Source: a virus. Taken from it: a stretch of DNA of 64,000 bases. The DNA is taken from positions 114,053-178,052 of IMG/VR virus record IMGVR_UViG_3300008459_011050; one strand, given 5' to 3'. The position numbers and the translations under genes are program-made. Below the pieces are notes generated by a model. That model was given only the letters and a program-made list of their open reading frames with translations. It had not been told where the DNA came from and did no database searches. This document shows, in pieces, positions 50,401 through 58,912 of the stretch (the stretch's first letter is position 1; every line of letters starts with the position of its first letter).

Positions 50401-53034
50401 TCACTAGCTCAGGGATCACGATTTGAAAAATATGTTTATTGTTACAATAGTTTTAATCAGAATATAGTAAATAACCTATTAACAACAGTGTCATCAATAG
50501 CGGTTAAAAATCTTAACAGATACACAGATGTATCGGACTTGGTCAATAAATTGGACGTTCATTCTGTTGGGATGGGTTACAAATTTACAGATGATGGTCA
50601 AAGTCTTATAGTATCTCCTAGATTCAATAATAAAACGGCATATTATAATCTCGCAATCGAAGTCAAGACTATAACAGGTGATTCAAAAATGGATTATGCT
50701 AAATCCTTTTTAACATTTGGTTTTAGTCCTAATTACAATGTACTTGATGTCTTGAATAGAATTGACAATGTTATTTTCGATGGGACAAAAAAATTCTCAA
50801 TACTGCCGGAATACTTCAATCTACCAGCCGCCACATTTTCAACAAGCACTACCGTACAAGTTGTAGAAGATAACTTTAGTAATAAATTAGTATTTGGGGA
50901 ACAATTCAAGTTTCAGTGGGAAAGTTTATTGGTCTGGACTTTTGTCGATTTTAATTGTTTTAATATAAACGGAGATTCCTTTTATAATAACAGATTATTG
51001 ATAATAGACAAATATTATGAAGCGACATCAAATGGATATGTTATAGAGTTTCACAAAAGTATTAAATACCCTGATATTAGTATCGGTGTTCAAACCATAG
51101 ATATAATTTCCAGGAATACCCTATCTCAAATAAGTAGTGATTTGCAGATGTTGAATAATATCCAAAGATCATCATCTGAAAAAACAATTAACTCAACTTA
51201 TAGCTTTACACAATATGAGAATGAAGTTAAATTCAAATTTCCAACAGATTCTTATTTGAAAGTTTTGGTATCAGATTTTGATATTCAACAAAAGGTCACA
51301 TCAATTGTGTATACCGATTATGATTATCAACTCGCAATGAACATACTAAACGTGGAAAAAGAATTGACCTATGAGTTTGATTCAATCACACAAGTTACAG
51401 GGCTGACCTTTAGTAATAAAGTCAGATACTCCCTTACGACCATACCACAAGGAGAGTTTCAGGTTGGTGATTTGATCAATATTGAGTTGACTGGAAATAC
51501 ACAAAGTTCAAGAGTAATCAACCCACAATATCAAGGATTACAAACTATATTGGATATACAGAAACAATTTATCATAACATCGATGGATTTTGGTACTGTT
51601 TCCAATTCGTTGGATACGGGTAAATTTACATTTATTAAAAGAGATAAATTTTTAAATTATCTACCAATTGATTTATATAGTGTGGGTGGTGATCGAAAAC
51701 CAAAAAGAGGAGTTGAGATTTTACCAGAGATGGTTAATTTAAATAAAACCATTTTTAGTCTCAATAATGTAAATGTAAATAAATACAAAATCCAATTTGT
51801 TGACGGACTATTTCTTCAAGATATCGAACAAAATTTTTCTTGGTTCTTACAAGCGGAAACTTCTAATGCAATTGTTGGAAAAAACGACAACGGTATTGTC
51901 TGGTACTCGGGTGTTTGGAAGTGTGGTAGATGGTTTGGTGGGACTTGGATATCCGGTGAGTGGTTAAGTGGGGATTGGTATGGTGGAGATTGGTATTCAT
52001 CACCAGTCAAGAGTAATATTTTATCCGTACAAGTGAGTGCAAATAACACCGATAACAGTTTGTCAAAATGGCAAGATGGTAGATGGTTTGGGGGGAATTG
52101 GTATGGGGGTACTTGGTACAATGGTAGGAGATATGGGGGGAATTGGTTTGGTGGTATTTGGTTCAATGGAGTTTGGAATGATGGTGATTGGTACGGTGGA
52201 AATTTCCAAGGTGGTATTTGGGTTCTTGGTAAATGGTATGGTGGTGTATTCAACTGTGACTCTAGACTATCTTATTGGTTAGATGGTGTTTTTGAATCAG
52301 GAGATTTTGAAAATGGTATCTGGTATAATGGACAATTTGGAAACGATCGTAATCTTTTAGTGAGATTTGGTACAAGATCAATTAATACTAGAATTTCAAT
52401 TTGGCATGGTGGTAAATGGTTAGGTGGTGAGTTTCATTCCAATCTTAATATTGATCCTAACACTCAATTACCAATAGTTTCGGATATACATAGTTTGAGT
52501 GTTTGGAAAACTGGTATTTGGCTTAATGGTGGTTTTTATGGAGGTGTAGCTTATAATATCGATTTTAGAGGGGGTATCTGGTATGGGGGTATATTAGAGG
52601 AGATTCAGGTTGTTGGTGTTGATGCTATCTATCCCGGTACTACCTCAAATAATAAAATTTATGTAAATGGTGTGTTCAAATTCAATCCTGGTGATGTAAT
52701 CTATATTATAGATGACTCCAAGGGTGGTTCATTTTCAGCAATTGGTTCTAATGACCTCATACGAAATTATAGAATTAATAAAATTGATGAAGATGAAATA
52801 AATGAAAGAACTTCTCTTTATCTTAATTATAACCTTTCAGGACTTCAACCACCAGTTGGTACACAAAGTGGTAGTATTGATTGGTATGATTTAGAAACAA
52901 ATTTGAGAGTTGTAAGTCATTTTTCAGAATCGATTTGGAAATCTGGTCATTGGACTAACGGATATTTTGAAAATGGTAATTTTGAATCTGGCGTTTGGTA
53001 TAATGGTGTTTTTGAAGGAAATTGGGGTTCATAA
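47476..53034 (+). CDS. Giant virion protein with Ycf48-like propeller and xWxxG pentapeptide arrays
   Basis: 1852 residues, the longest gene here. Residues about 348-465 contain a Ycf48/BNR-like propeller portion (YYWICGDEGTLLKVY, VSFFDNLNGFVVGKFNQIF, HTTDGGIKWNRL). Most of the rest is beta-rich and unrecognised. The C-terminus has regular pentads x-[W/F]-x-x-G at about 1475-1628 (RWFGG TWISG EWLSG DWYGG), 1641-1708 and 1818-1851, the same repeat as in the 1706-residue protein at 18487. A tail-fibre or baseplate arm with Trp-rich beta-helix is the best reading. No signal peptide. Confidence 0.75.
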   Translation: MWIRNLDTGKWGLQVDQLPKDYYDGLKQDIEAVKLYSKCLSGAVYISIDNFDNIYNTLQIDKLGYYIDDNYANINLPTIDPKLSLNSSNYEEFYQKYLKENAFTIKNLFTPTKLINTEISNFSIVDVCTTEYIKGLTLSKPVLSIDGVRLIDGHRVLVKDQMTEVTIPITQNANTYFTQVELVSEYFFVETNVTDVTYKFYNEENGVYLYTNGRLIKQDDLSTYEKSYKLKVNVKYGNTNNDKEFHLKRLNNNYYPVNGQNVSFVENQNWILRHRLDYNNVLDLNHYDLIKSNPTSVYSKIEDFTYSIPERLIAVGEFGVIINNQDKLDVNATYSNSTIIDTKYKLNLRSVSETNDYYWICGDEGTLLKVYKPDFSIERIELNIFSQLTSVSFFDNLNGFVVGKFNQIFHTTDGGIKWNRLNYPEYESFSYTKVVYRDFNKVYISGSTGLFLELTRDVETWISYKRQIFKLSQGDNYVLVDDIYDLLPLKWTTVKDFTYVNDQESSDFAKSLNFNFAIDPLRYDTLIIDVETKYTGNPIFDYSEFYVDVSLSGKFSGVVYEDNINTPGVFIPNEYTFYRGITPSNIKFSQAVKLPLDTNGNLLADSFSLSASVFYNYDGDSDTKVQNFFYRDLKIDFQIQESEIVLISTDDTIIVYDVENKLYEYNNDFIYIEFNKKIGDIRTITKPKISSDDRVYIGADKVYYFKLGDLKNYKTIGENLSTSKLINGPDLYVNKLISDDKLYLAGNEALLRQIDIPNIGINNQTQLWDPTFINKYKSKFLFLDYDIASKVNFFTDLGQYRMPETVSIPHFDLTGSNAFFEMISITDQTSWIDYYKDGEKTFEYYTFIGDDKKVEFSTKFNFAFNTSDFNLINNQFSSNLVDISKFAPSLLSATTSEFLEGPVSIIQDITGLTIPDVMVYKNIIIFKRPFGDETEVGDTLRIESDILDCNLLVNKIVYYYQISGGTFGLTNSPPQSLAQGSRFEKYVYCYNSFNQNIVNNLLTTVSSIAVKNLNRYTDVSDLVNKLDVHSVGMGYKFTDDGQSLIVSPRFNNKTAYYNLAIEVKTITGDSKMDYAKSFLTFGFSPNYNVLDVLNRIDNVIFDGTKKFSILPEYFNLPAATFSTSTTVQVVEDNFSNKLVFGEQFKFQWESLLVWTFVDFNCFNINGDSFYNNRLLIIDKYYEATSNGYVIEFHKSIKYPDISIGVQTIDIISRNTLSQISSDLQMLNNIQRSSSEKTINSTYSFTQYENEVKFKFPTDSYLKVLVSDFDIQQKVTSIVYTDYDYQLAMNILNVEKELTYEFDSITQVTGLTFSNKVRYSLTTIPQGEFQVGDLINIELTGNTQSSRVINPQYQGLQTILDIQKQFIITSMDFGTVSNSLDTGKFTFIKRDKFLNYLPIDLYSVGGDRKPKRGVEILPEMVNLNKTIFSLNNVNVNKYKIQFVDGLFLQDIEQNFSWFLQAETSNAIVGKNDNGIVWYSGVWKCGRWFGGTWISGEWLSGDWYGGDWYSSPVKSNILSVQVSANNTDNSLSKWQDGRWFGGNWYGGTWYNGRRYGGNWFGGIWFNGVWNDGDWYGGNFQGGIWVLGKWYGGVFNCDSRLSYWLDGVFESGDFENGIWYNGQFGNDRNLLVRFGTRSINTRISIWHGGKWLGGEFHSNLNIDPNTQLPIVSDIHSLSVWKTGIWLNGGFYGGVAYNIDFRGGIWYGGILEEIQVVGVDAIYPGTTSNNKIYVNGVFKFNPGDVIYIIDDSKGGSFSAIGSNDLIRNYRINKIDEDEINERTSLYLNYNLSGLQPPVGTQSGSIDWYDLETNLRVVSHFSESIWKSGHWTNGYFENGNFESGVWYNGVFEGNWGS
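51900..52360 (+). repeat. Array of Trp-centred pentapeptide units (coding repeat)
   Basis: The densest stretch of xWxxG units in the window. At DNA level it is visible as repeated TGG-TAT-GGT-GGT-like strings every 15 bases. Other arrays lie at 21580-22440 and 23200-23400. Antisense translation gives false Pro-rich ORFs. Confidence 0.8.
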
Positions 53035-53035
53035 G

Positions 53036-53046
53036 TTAATATATAA
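53036..53046 (+). promoter_or_regulatory. Class II promoter-like element
   Basis: Exact TTAATATATAA, 3 bases before the ATG at 53050 and 2 bases after the stop of the giant gene. Confidence 0.5.
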
Positions 53047-53049
53047 CTT

Positions 53050-53250
53050 ATGAAACATCTGTCTAGTTTTCTTGAAAAAAATACAGAAAAAGTCGATAAT
53101 TTAAAAGATTGTCCATCGTTTGGTGATTTTGATATCAAAATCCAAGAGTTAAAATCTATCGTAAAAAAAATAAAATCAGAGATGAAAGGGGGCACTTACG
53201 ATGAGATTGATGATTATATTGAATACAAAATTTTCGGCAGAGATATATAA
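53050..53250 (+). CDS. Small unknown protein with capsid-targeting-like N-terminus
   Basis: 66 residues, helical and Lys/Asp/Glu-rich, starting MKHLSSFLEKNTEKV. No family recognised. Own class II element immediately upstream; followed after 9 bases by the 147-residue gene. Confidence 0.65.
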   Translation: MKHLSSFLEKNTEKVDNLKDCPSFGDFDIKIQELKSIVKKIKSEMKGGTYDEIDDYIEYKIFGRDI

Positions 53251-53259
53251 TTTTATAAT

Positions 53260-53703
53260 ATGAAAAAAATATTTAGATATAAAGACTATTCAAGGGGTAT
53301 AAATGAGGATTTAATATCTGATCTTACATCAAAAATTTCCGAAACAAATAAAGATATCAAGGAAGACTTGATAAAAATGATTCAAAAAACAATAAACTCT
53401 GATGATGAGGATACATTTATAGAAACTTTAAGTTCAGTTGTGAGAAATCCTAAAGAAATGTCTATAGTTGGATTGATGCAAGATGCCGATCTTTATGAGT
53501 TTTATCTTAAATATAGAAATGAGATTGATGAGAAATTGAACGAAGATGGTTTCTTTGAAAAATTACAAGATTTTCAAAAAGAAAATAATTCAATAAGTCT
53601 TTATGATTTCATAGTTAAAGGTACTCTGGTAAGTGTTGTGAGTATTCTTAAAGAAATGGATGAAGAACTGTCATCACAAAAGACTCAACAACAACCTGAA
53701 TAG
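53260..53703 (+). CDS. Unknown helical protein with capsid-targeting-like N-terminus
   Basis: 147 residues starting MKKIFRYKDYSRGINEDL, then almost entirely acidic helix (ISETNKDIKEDLIKMIQKT, IDEKLNEDGFFEKLQDFQ), ending QQQPE. No family recognised. It overlaps the convergent membrane-protein gene by 30 bases. Composition would fit an internal head or scaffold-like protein; inference only. Confidence 0.65.
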   Translation: MKKIFRYKDYSRGINEDLISDLTSKISETNKDIKEDLIKMIQKTINSDDEDTFIETLSSVVRNPKEMSIVGLMQDADLYEFYLKYRNEIDEKLNEDGFFEKLQDFQKENNSISLYDFIVKGTLVSVVSILKEMDEELSSQKTQQQPE

Positions 53704-54114
53704 ATCTAGGTGTAAATGAAAATGATTTATTGCTAGTATAAAAATTAAAATTGTAATAGTCACAATTTTAAGTAGGAAAATTAATTTGGATAAATTTTTG
53801 AATTGTCCAATCATGTAGATTAGAAAGTCTAACAGGTAAGAAAAAAGAAGAATAATCATAAAAATTTTCCAACTAGCTGATAACAATCCGAAAAATAACC
53901 AAAGTAAATTAAGGTTTACCACCCCACCTAATTTTTTATATTTTTGTAAATCACCCTTTCTAAAATCCTTATCAGATGGGTTTCTATTGGTGATTTTTTG
54001 ATAAGAAATTAACCACTCCCTTATTCTAAGAAAATTGAAGATTTCATATATGAAGTTTATGTTTGTTAAAAATATCAACAAACCTATGAAGTAATAAAAA
54101 TGGCCAATAATCAT
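53674..54114 (-). CDS. Multi-pass membrane protein
   Basis: 146 residues with hydrophobic segments at about 5-25, 68-80, 84-103 and 110-130 and a basic cytoplasmic loop at 30-65 (RKGDLQKYKKLGG). No family recognised. It is the only minus-strand gene within virion block 3. A holin or superinfection-immunity role could be considered, but four segments is more than most holins. Confidence 0.65.
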   Translation of the reverse strand: MIIGHFYYFIGLLIFLTNINFIYEIFNFLRIREWLISYQKITNRNPSDKDFRKGDLQKYKKLGGVVNLNLLWLFFGLLSASWKIFMIILLFSYLLDFLIYMIGQFKNLSKLIFLLKIVTITILIFILAINHFHLHLDLFRLLLSLL

Positions 54115-54177
54115 GTTGAACTTATAAAGTATAAGTCAGTATTTGTTTAAGTTGTATCAATTGAGATTGGATTTTGT

Positions 54178-54186
54178 AATATATAC
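54178..54186 (+). promoter_or_regulatory. Class II-like promoter element
   Basis: AATATATAC about 27 bases before the ATG at 54214. Confidence 0.4.
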
Positions 54187-54213
54187 AAAAAACTATGAAT
54201 TCGATTTCATCTC

Positions 54214-56895
54214 ATGACACCGTTATATAAATTTCTCAAACCCAACGGAACTTCTTTTTATGCATTTCCAGGAGCAGCTGAAGATATCTCAGCTGCTTAT
54301 CAAAATCAAAACTATAAGATGTATTTTTCCAAGTACATTTTATTGAACTTTCCAAAACAAAACTTTGAACCAGGTATTGGAATCAATTCAAAACAAGTTT
54401 ATTGGGATTTTGAAGCTGCTTTTGAAAGATCAAATCAGTCCACTCCAGCAACATCATATAAGGATCAGATGGTTGAATCTCTGCGAAATTATGTAGCAAA
54501 CTTCGAAGTCACTTTAAAGGAATCGAGAATGAATATGACCGAATATTATTATGATAATAATGTGTTGGACACACCCACTGAAAAAATATTTTGGAAATGG
54601 TGCAAATCTTTGAATTTGATAGATTTTGAAACCGCTTTGGATGGTGACCAATATTTTGGTAATTTGACTGAATTTGAAAGTAATAATGTTAATGATCCAA
54701 CTTACTTTCCTGAAATTTTATGGAGAGAAAGAACATCTGAAGTTTATGATATTTTGAGATTTTACCAAACTGGATTTTCATCATTGTTGGTGATGGAGAT
54801 TGAATTTGTTGGAACAACCAATTTCAAAGTTGGTGATGTGATCAAAATTAGTGATTTCACAAAAGATGATGCTTCTTTTTTATTTGGTACTCAATCAACT
54901 GTTAGAATATTAGAAATGATTGAGGCTGATAGTAATAACGGACAAAGAGCTGTAACGGATTACGATTACACTGCTGGTCAGATAGATGATTCTGGTGTTC
55001 CTATTGGTAAGGCTCAATTAATTTATCACAGATTAGTACAATACGTTGGAGAGGTAAATGGTATAAATAATGTTCAAGATAAGACAAGGTCTTACACAGA
55101 AGTGTATGCTCATATACCTGATCACACGGGACAAACACCAGATGTTCTATTCAGAACAAAATCAGATAAGAACTATAAACCAAATTTAGTTTTTCCTATA
55201 CTAGCTGCTCAATATCAACCCGAAATAGTTGGTGCGGAACTATTTAATAGTCCGATAGTAAGTTCTCCTCAAAATTATCCAGGTAGTCATTATGGTCAGT
55301 TTGATACTGAAGATTTTACATATGAATTATCAAGTGGTGATAGTATAAGACGTAGTGGAGATTATTATGGTGTTACTGGAGATATTAATAGCCGCATAAT
55401 AAATTCTGCGTTGATTGATGGTATATCCGTGGATTTTGATACAGCTCACTATGCTAAGATGAATATTAGAAATAGAGTATTGACAAACTTCGAACAGTTT
55501 AATGCCTTGATAATAAATAATCAACCACCAAAAGATTTTGAATTCAATGCTATACTTTGGTATTACACAGTTGAGGATTTGAATGGTAACCAAACTAATA
55601 ATCTATATGGGATTTCAATTTTGGATAATCCAGACAACAATACAAATAGTGATGAAATTTTTGATGGGAATGGATTGAGAATACCACTTTATAAGAAATT
55701 GGCAGCAAATGATGACCAAGATGGTACATCTTACGCATTTTCTTTAAATTTGAATTTTGCTATAATCAATGAAAATCCACAAGATACTTTTAATCCTGAA
55801 GCCATAAATTCCTTATTTAGTTTCAATTTGTTTAATCAGGCGATGACAAATCTTGCTAGAGTAAACGAATCTTTCAATACAATTCTATCTAATCAAAGTA
55901 AAGTTGAGGAAGATGTTATGAATTTAAAAAAATTATTTTATTCACAAACAGATTTACAATTAATCAATAATAAAATAGCGAATCTAGAATCTTTGCTCAA
56001 ATTATACTCTACAAATCAACTATACAATTCTGAAAGTATCACCGTGACTACAGATGTTACCAAAAGTCCCCCACAAATTACACTTAACACTAGGGATACG
56101 GACTATGATACAATATATCCGGTTCTTACTAGAAATTTATACAGTCCAACAGGTAATGTGCCTTATACTATCAACGTACCAGAAAACAAAAATTTCTTGG
56201 TCCACATTATAAATAATGATTTGACAAATTTGACATTACCAAATAATCAAAAACTGGAGATAATTTTCAATTCCGATTTAAATTATAAACAAAGTGTTGA
56301 TATTATTATTGATGCAAATGACACCGCAACACAGAATAAACAATTAGATATCTACATAAATTATAAATTCGGTGAATCTACACCTATAGAGACAAAATTA
56401 CTTGAGACTATAGATTTACCAATTTATTATAATACTGTAACACAGTTATCGAATAGTGCGAGAAATTGGAAAGATATGGGTTTCGATATAGATCTCAACA
56501 GACCTATAAGATTGAACACTGGTTCTATTCTTGAGATTCCAATCTCTTCATCAAATGATTTAGTTTTCAATTCATTCAAAAGAGGAGATACTTACTTGAT
56601 TAATGACTTTCTAATAGGCACCGTGAGTAGGGTTGACTTTTCTGGACAGTATCCTGTGAGTTTTGTCGGAAATGATGGTTATATTTATTTCAACGTTTCT
56701 AATAATACCACACTAATAACATATGGTGCATCTCAAAGTTTACCTCTTCAATTTAATGCCACCCAATCATATTTGTTATCGAATGTTCCAAAATTAAGAT
56801 TGAACAAGGGAATCAAATTCAAAATTACAAGAATTTCTAATTCTGCTACTTCAGAGTTGAAAGAGAGATATTTTATACAAAGGCAGATGTATTAA
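54214..56895 (+). CDS. Large virion protein (baseplate candidate)
   Basis: 893 residues starting MTPLYKFLKPNGTSFYAFPGA, no signal peptide, no family recognised. A helical stretch near 545-610 (FNLFNQAMTNLARVNESF, VEEDVMNLKKLF, NKIANLESLLKLY) suggests a trimeric coiled coil; the C-terminal 280 residues are beta-rich. It starts the run of fibre genes to the window end and is likely the proximal component that attaches them to the baseplate; inferred from order and composition. Confidence 0.7.
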   Translation: MTPLYKFLKPNGTSFYAFPGAAEDISAAYQNQNYKMYFSKYILLNFPKQNFEPGIGINSKQVYWDFEAAFERSNQSTPATSYKDQMVESLRNYVANFEVTLKESRMNMTEYYYDNNVLDTPTEKIFWKWCKSLNLIDFETALDGDQYFGNLTEFESNNVNDPTYFPEILWRERTSEVYDILRFYQTGFSSLLVMEIEFVGTTNFKVGDVIKISDFTKDDASFLFGTQSTVRILEMIEADSNNGQRAVTDYDYTAGQIDDSGVPIGKAQLIYHRLVQYVGEVNGINNVQDKTRSYTEVYAHIPDHTGQTPDVLFRTKSDKNYKPNLVFPILAAQYQPEIVGAELFNSPIVSSPQNYPGSHYGQFDTEDFTYELSSGDSIRRSGDYYGVTGDINSRIINSALIDGISVDFDTAHYAKMNIRNRVLTNFEQFNALIINNQPPKDFEFNAILWYYTVEDLNGNQTNNLYGISILDNPDNNTNSDEIFDGNGLRIPLYKKLAANDDQDGTSYAFSLNLNFAIINENPQDTFNPEAINSLFSFNLFNQAMTNLARVNESFNTILSNQSKVEEDVMNLKKLFYSQTDLQLINNKIANLESLLKLYSTNQLYNSESITVTTDVTKSPPQITLNTRDTDYDTIYPVLTRNLYSPTGNVPYTINVPENKNFLVHIINNDLTNLTLPNNQKLEIIFNSDLNYKQSVDIIIDANDTATQNKQLDIYINYKFGESTPIETKLLETIDLPIYYNTVTQLSNSARNWKDMGFDIDLNRPIRLNTGSILEIPISSSNDLVFNSFKRGDTYLINDFLIGTVSRVDFSGQYPVSFVGNDGYIYFNVSNNTTLITYGASQSLPLQFNATQSYLLSNVPKLRLNKGIKFKITRISNSATSELKERYFIQRQMY

Positions 56896-56899
56896 GTTA

Positions 56900-56949
56900 C
56901 TATTTAAGTTTTATATTTTAATATATAAATTTAAAATAAACTTAAATAG
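56900..56949. repeat. 12-bp inverted repeat flanking a class II promoter
   Basis: CTATTTAAGTTT at 56900-56911 and its complement AAACTTAAATAG at 56938-56949 enclose TTAATATATAA; the ATG at 56950 follows the right arm directly. Possible operator or leader hairpin. Confidence 0.6.
56918..56928 (+). promoter_or_regulatory. Class II promoter-like element
   Basis: Exact TTAATATATAA, 21 bases before the ATG at 56950, inside the inverted repeat. Confidence 0.52.
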
Positions 56950-58896
56950 ATGGGTTGTGCTATTGGACAAAATTCTCTATTCGGAGGCACCAATAATTAT
57001 ATAAAGTTTCATGGAGGTGATTTAATTGCTGTAGAAGGACCAAACACCGTCGAAAGACAGATGTTGTCCGATTTGAGATTTAACTATAAACAATTATTGA
57101 GAGGTAGAGTAATCCTCAAACCAGGTCAGGTTAATTACTTGATGAACCACTTAGGTTTGGGAGACAACGCAACTTTTGTATCTTTAGCCGCTAGATATGA
57201 CACAAAATCGAAGATTGAAGAGGATAACTATATAAATTGGTCTTTTTACGATGATTTGACAAAAATTTACCCGATGTCAAACTATATGTGTTTGACGGGA
57301 AATTCTACAAATCGTGTTAAGCAACTATATTTAACAAATCCAAATGTTGATTATTCTGTGACCATCGATGTTATGGTGGCTGTCCTAGACGATTCTTATA
57401 ATTTCTTCACGGATGTTGTTAATCAATCTGGTACTTCTTTTGTGAACTTGAAGTATACAGATCTAAAAACTTATGTGATTGGTGAATCAATTAAGTTCTT
57501 GGACTCACAGGGTAGAGAATTAATTTATATCATACTTAATAATATTAATGCCATAGAAATCTCTGGAAAAATTCTAACCATAGATGATAACGCTTTAGGT
57601 AGATTATTTTTTCAGTTCGTTTCCGAATATGATGCTAGACAAGTAAATTCAATATTGAATTTGATTTTAGATAATCCATTTATCAATATTGATGATCTAT
57701 CGCCAGATAATAGTTCACCGATCATATATTGGTATAGCAATGTAAATAATTCTTCCACGGCTTCGATTATTTCTCTCAATGGTCAGACAGAGGGTCGTCC
57801 ATATGATACAACAGATGGGCTAACTTTCTCTACTACAATAAATTTACTCGAATTTGGTGGTCAAAATAATATTATTTCTAAATTGGGCTTGATTGATTTA
57901 TTAATTGATAAAATAGTAGATAATAGAGATGGTACGATGTCTATCATAGGAAATAATATATTATTGACTGGTACACAAGGGTCTGTGAATGAATTAACTT
58001 CAGGTGGAAATTATAAAATGAAGTTTCAGTTAAATGATTTCGCTGGTAATGACTTGTCCAACGTTGAAATGTCACTGAACGTAATAGACTATGACACAAG
58101 ACCTCCTGTTGTATATTGGTATAGTAATGTTGACGATGACGTGACACAACCTCACATTGAATTCAATGGAGATTCAACTGGTGCTCCTTATAACAGTGAA
58201 ATAGGTAAAACTTTCTCAACATTTGTATTGTTCTCACAATTTTCTGAGGGTGGTGAAATCACAAAGCAAAAACTTGTTGATATACTAGTAGACAAGGTTA
58301 TTGACTATAATGATGGACAAATTCCAATTTTTGACTTCAATTTAGTAATATTTGATCAAAATGGTGGTGATGTCTTTACTATTTTTGAGACAGGTGACTA
58401 TACAATCACATTTAATATTTCTGATCAATCTGAAAATTCTCTTTATAATAAAGTAATTTTACAATTACACGTCGTTGATCAGTTGCCTGATGGTAATCCA
58501 CCAACAATATATTTCTTCAGTACAGTAGGAGAATTGTCAGATACTAGTTTGATTACGTTGTATGGTGGACTAAATCCATATGGATTTCCTCTGAATACAT
58601 TACAGGCTGACGTATTTGAGACTTACATGACATTTTCAAATTTTGCACAAGATTCGATAATTGATAAAACTAATTTGATTAATAATTTAGTTGATTATGT
58701 CTTAGATGATACCGATGGTCCTATTCAGTTGACTGATAATAACATCAAATTAACAGTCAATAATATAGATATACCACACATTTCTGGTCCGGGCTTATAT
58801 ACACTAACATTCATATTGTCCGATACAATAGGTAATGAATTACAAAATAAAATAATTTATTTGTTTATAGAGAGTGATGCGGCTGTTTTTGATTAA
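56950..58896 (+). CDS. Virion protein with three tandem Ig-like domains
   Basis: 648 residues. The first 250 form an unrecognised domain (GGTNNYIKFHGGDLIAVEGPN, LLRGRVILKPGQ). Three copies of a domain of about 125 residues follow at about 257-383, 384-515 and 516-642, each starting PPxIYWYSNV-like (third: PPTIYFFSTV) and ending with YxITFxISDQSxNxL-like sequence, the pattern of bacterial Ig-like domains. Ig-like domains are common decorations of phage tails and capsids and bind carbohydrate weakly. An adhesin or tail decoration role is inferred. Located between the baseplate candidate and the long fibre. Confidence 0.78.
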   Translation: MGCAIGQNSLFGGTNNYIKFHGGDLIAVEGPNTVERQMLSDLRFNYKQLLRGRVILKPGQVNYLMNHLGLGDNATFVSLAARYDTKSKIEEDNYINWSFYDDLTKIYPMSNYMCLTGNSTNRVKQLYLTNPNVDYSVTIDVMVAVLDDSYNFFTDVVNQSGTSFVNLKYTDLKTYVIGESIKFLDSQGRELIYIILNNINAIEISGKILTIDDNALGRLFFQFVSEYDARQVNSILNLILDNPFINIDDLSPDNSSPIIYWYSNVNNSSTASIISLNGQTEGRPYDTTDGLTFSTTINLLEFGGQNNIISKLGLIDLLIDKIVDNRDGTMSIIGNNILLTGTQGSVNELTSGGNYKMKFQLNDFAGNDLSNVEMSLNVIDYDTRPPVVYWYSNVDDDVTQPHIEFNGDSTGAPYNSEIGKTFSTFVLFSQFSEGGEITKQKLVDILVDKVIDYNDGQIPIFDFNLVIFDQNGGDVFTIFETGDYTITFNISDQSENSLYNKVILQLHVVDQLPDGNPPTIYFFSTVGELSDTSLITLYGGLNPYGFPLNTLQADVFETYMTFSNFAQDSIIDKTNLINNLVDYVLDDTDGPIQLTDNNIKLTVNNIDIPHISGPGLYTLTFILSDTIGNELQNKIIYLFIESDAAVFD

Positions 58897-58912
58897 AAAA
58901 TATTTATAAAAG

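Noticed and set aside
51816-52253. Minus-strand Pro-rich ORF of 145 codons opposite the Trp pentad array
   Set aside because: It is the antisense image of GGT/TGG-rich repeat codons (TGG and GGT read as CCA and ACC). No promoter, and it lies fully inside the strongly supported plus-strand gene.
54195-54230. 11-codon ORF before the gene at 54214 as a leader peptide
   Set aside because: Short, overlapping in another frame, without supporting signal; expected by chance in AT-rich DNA.
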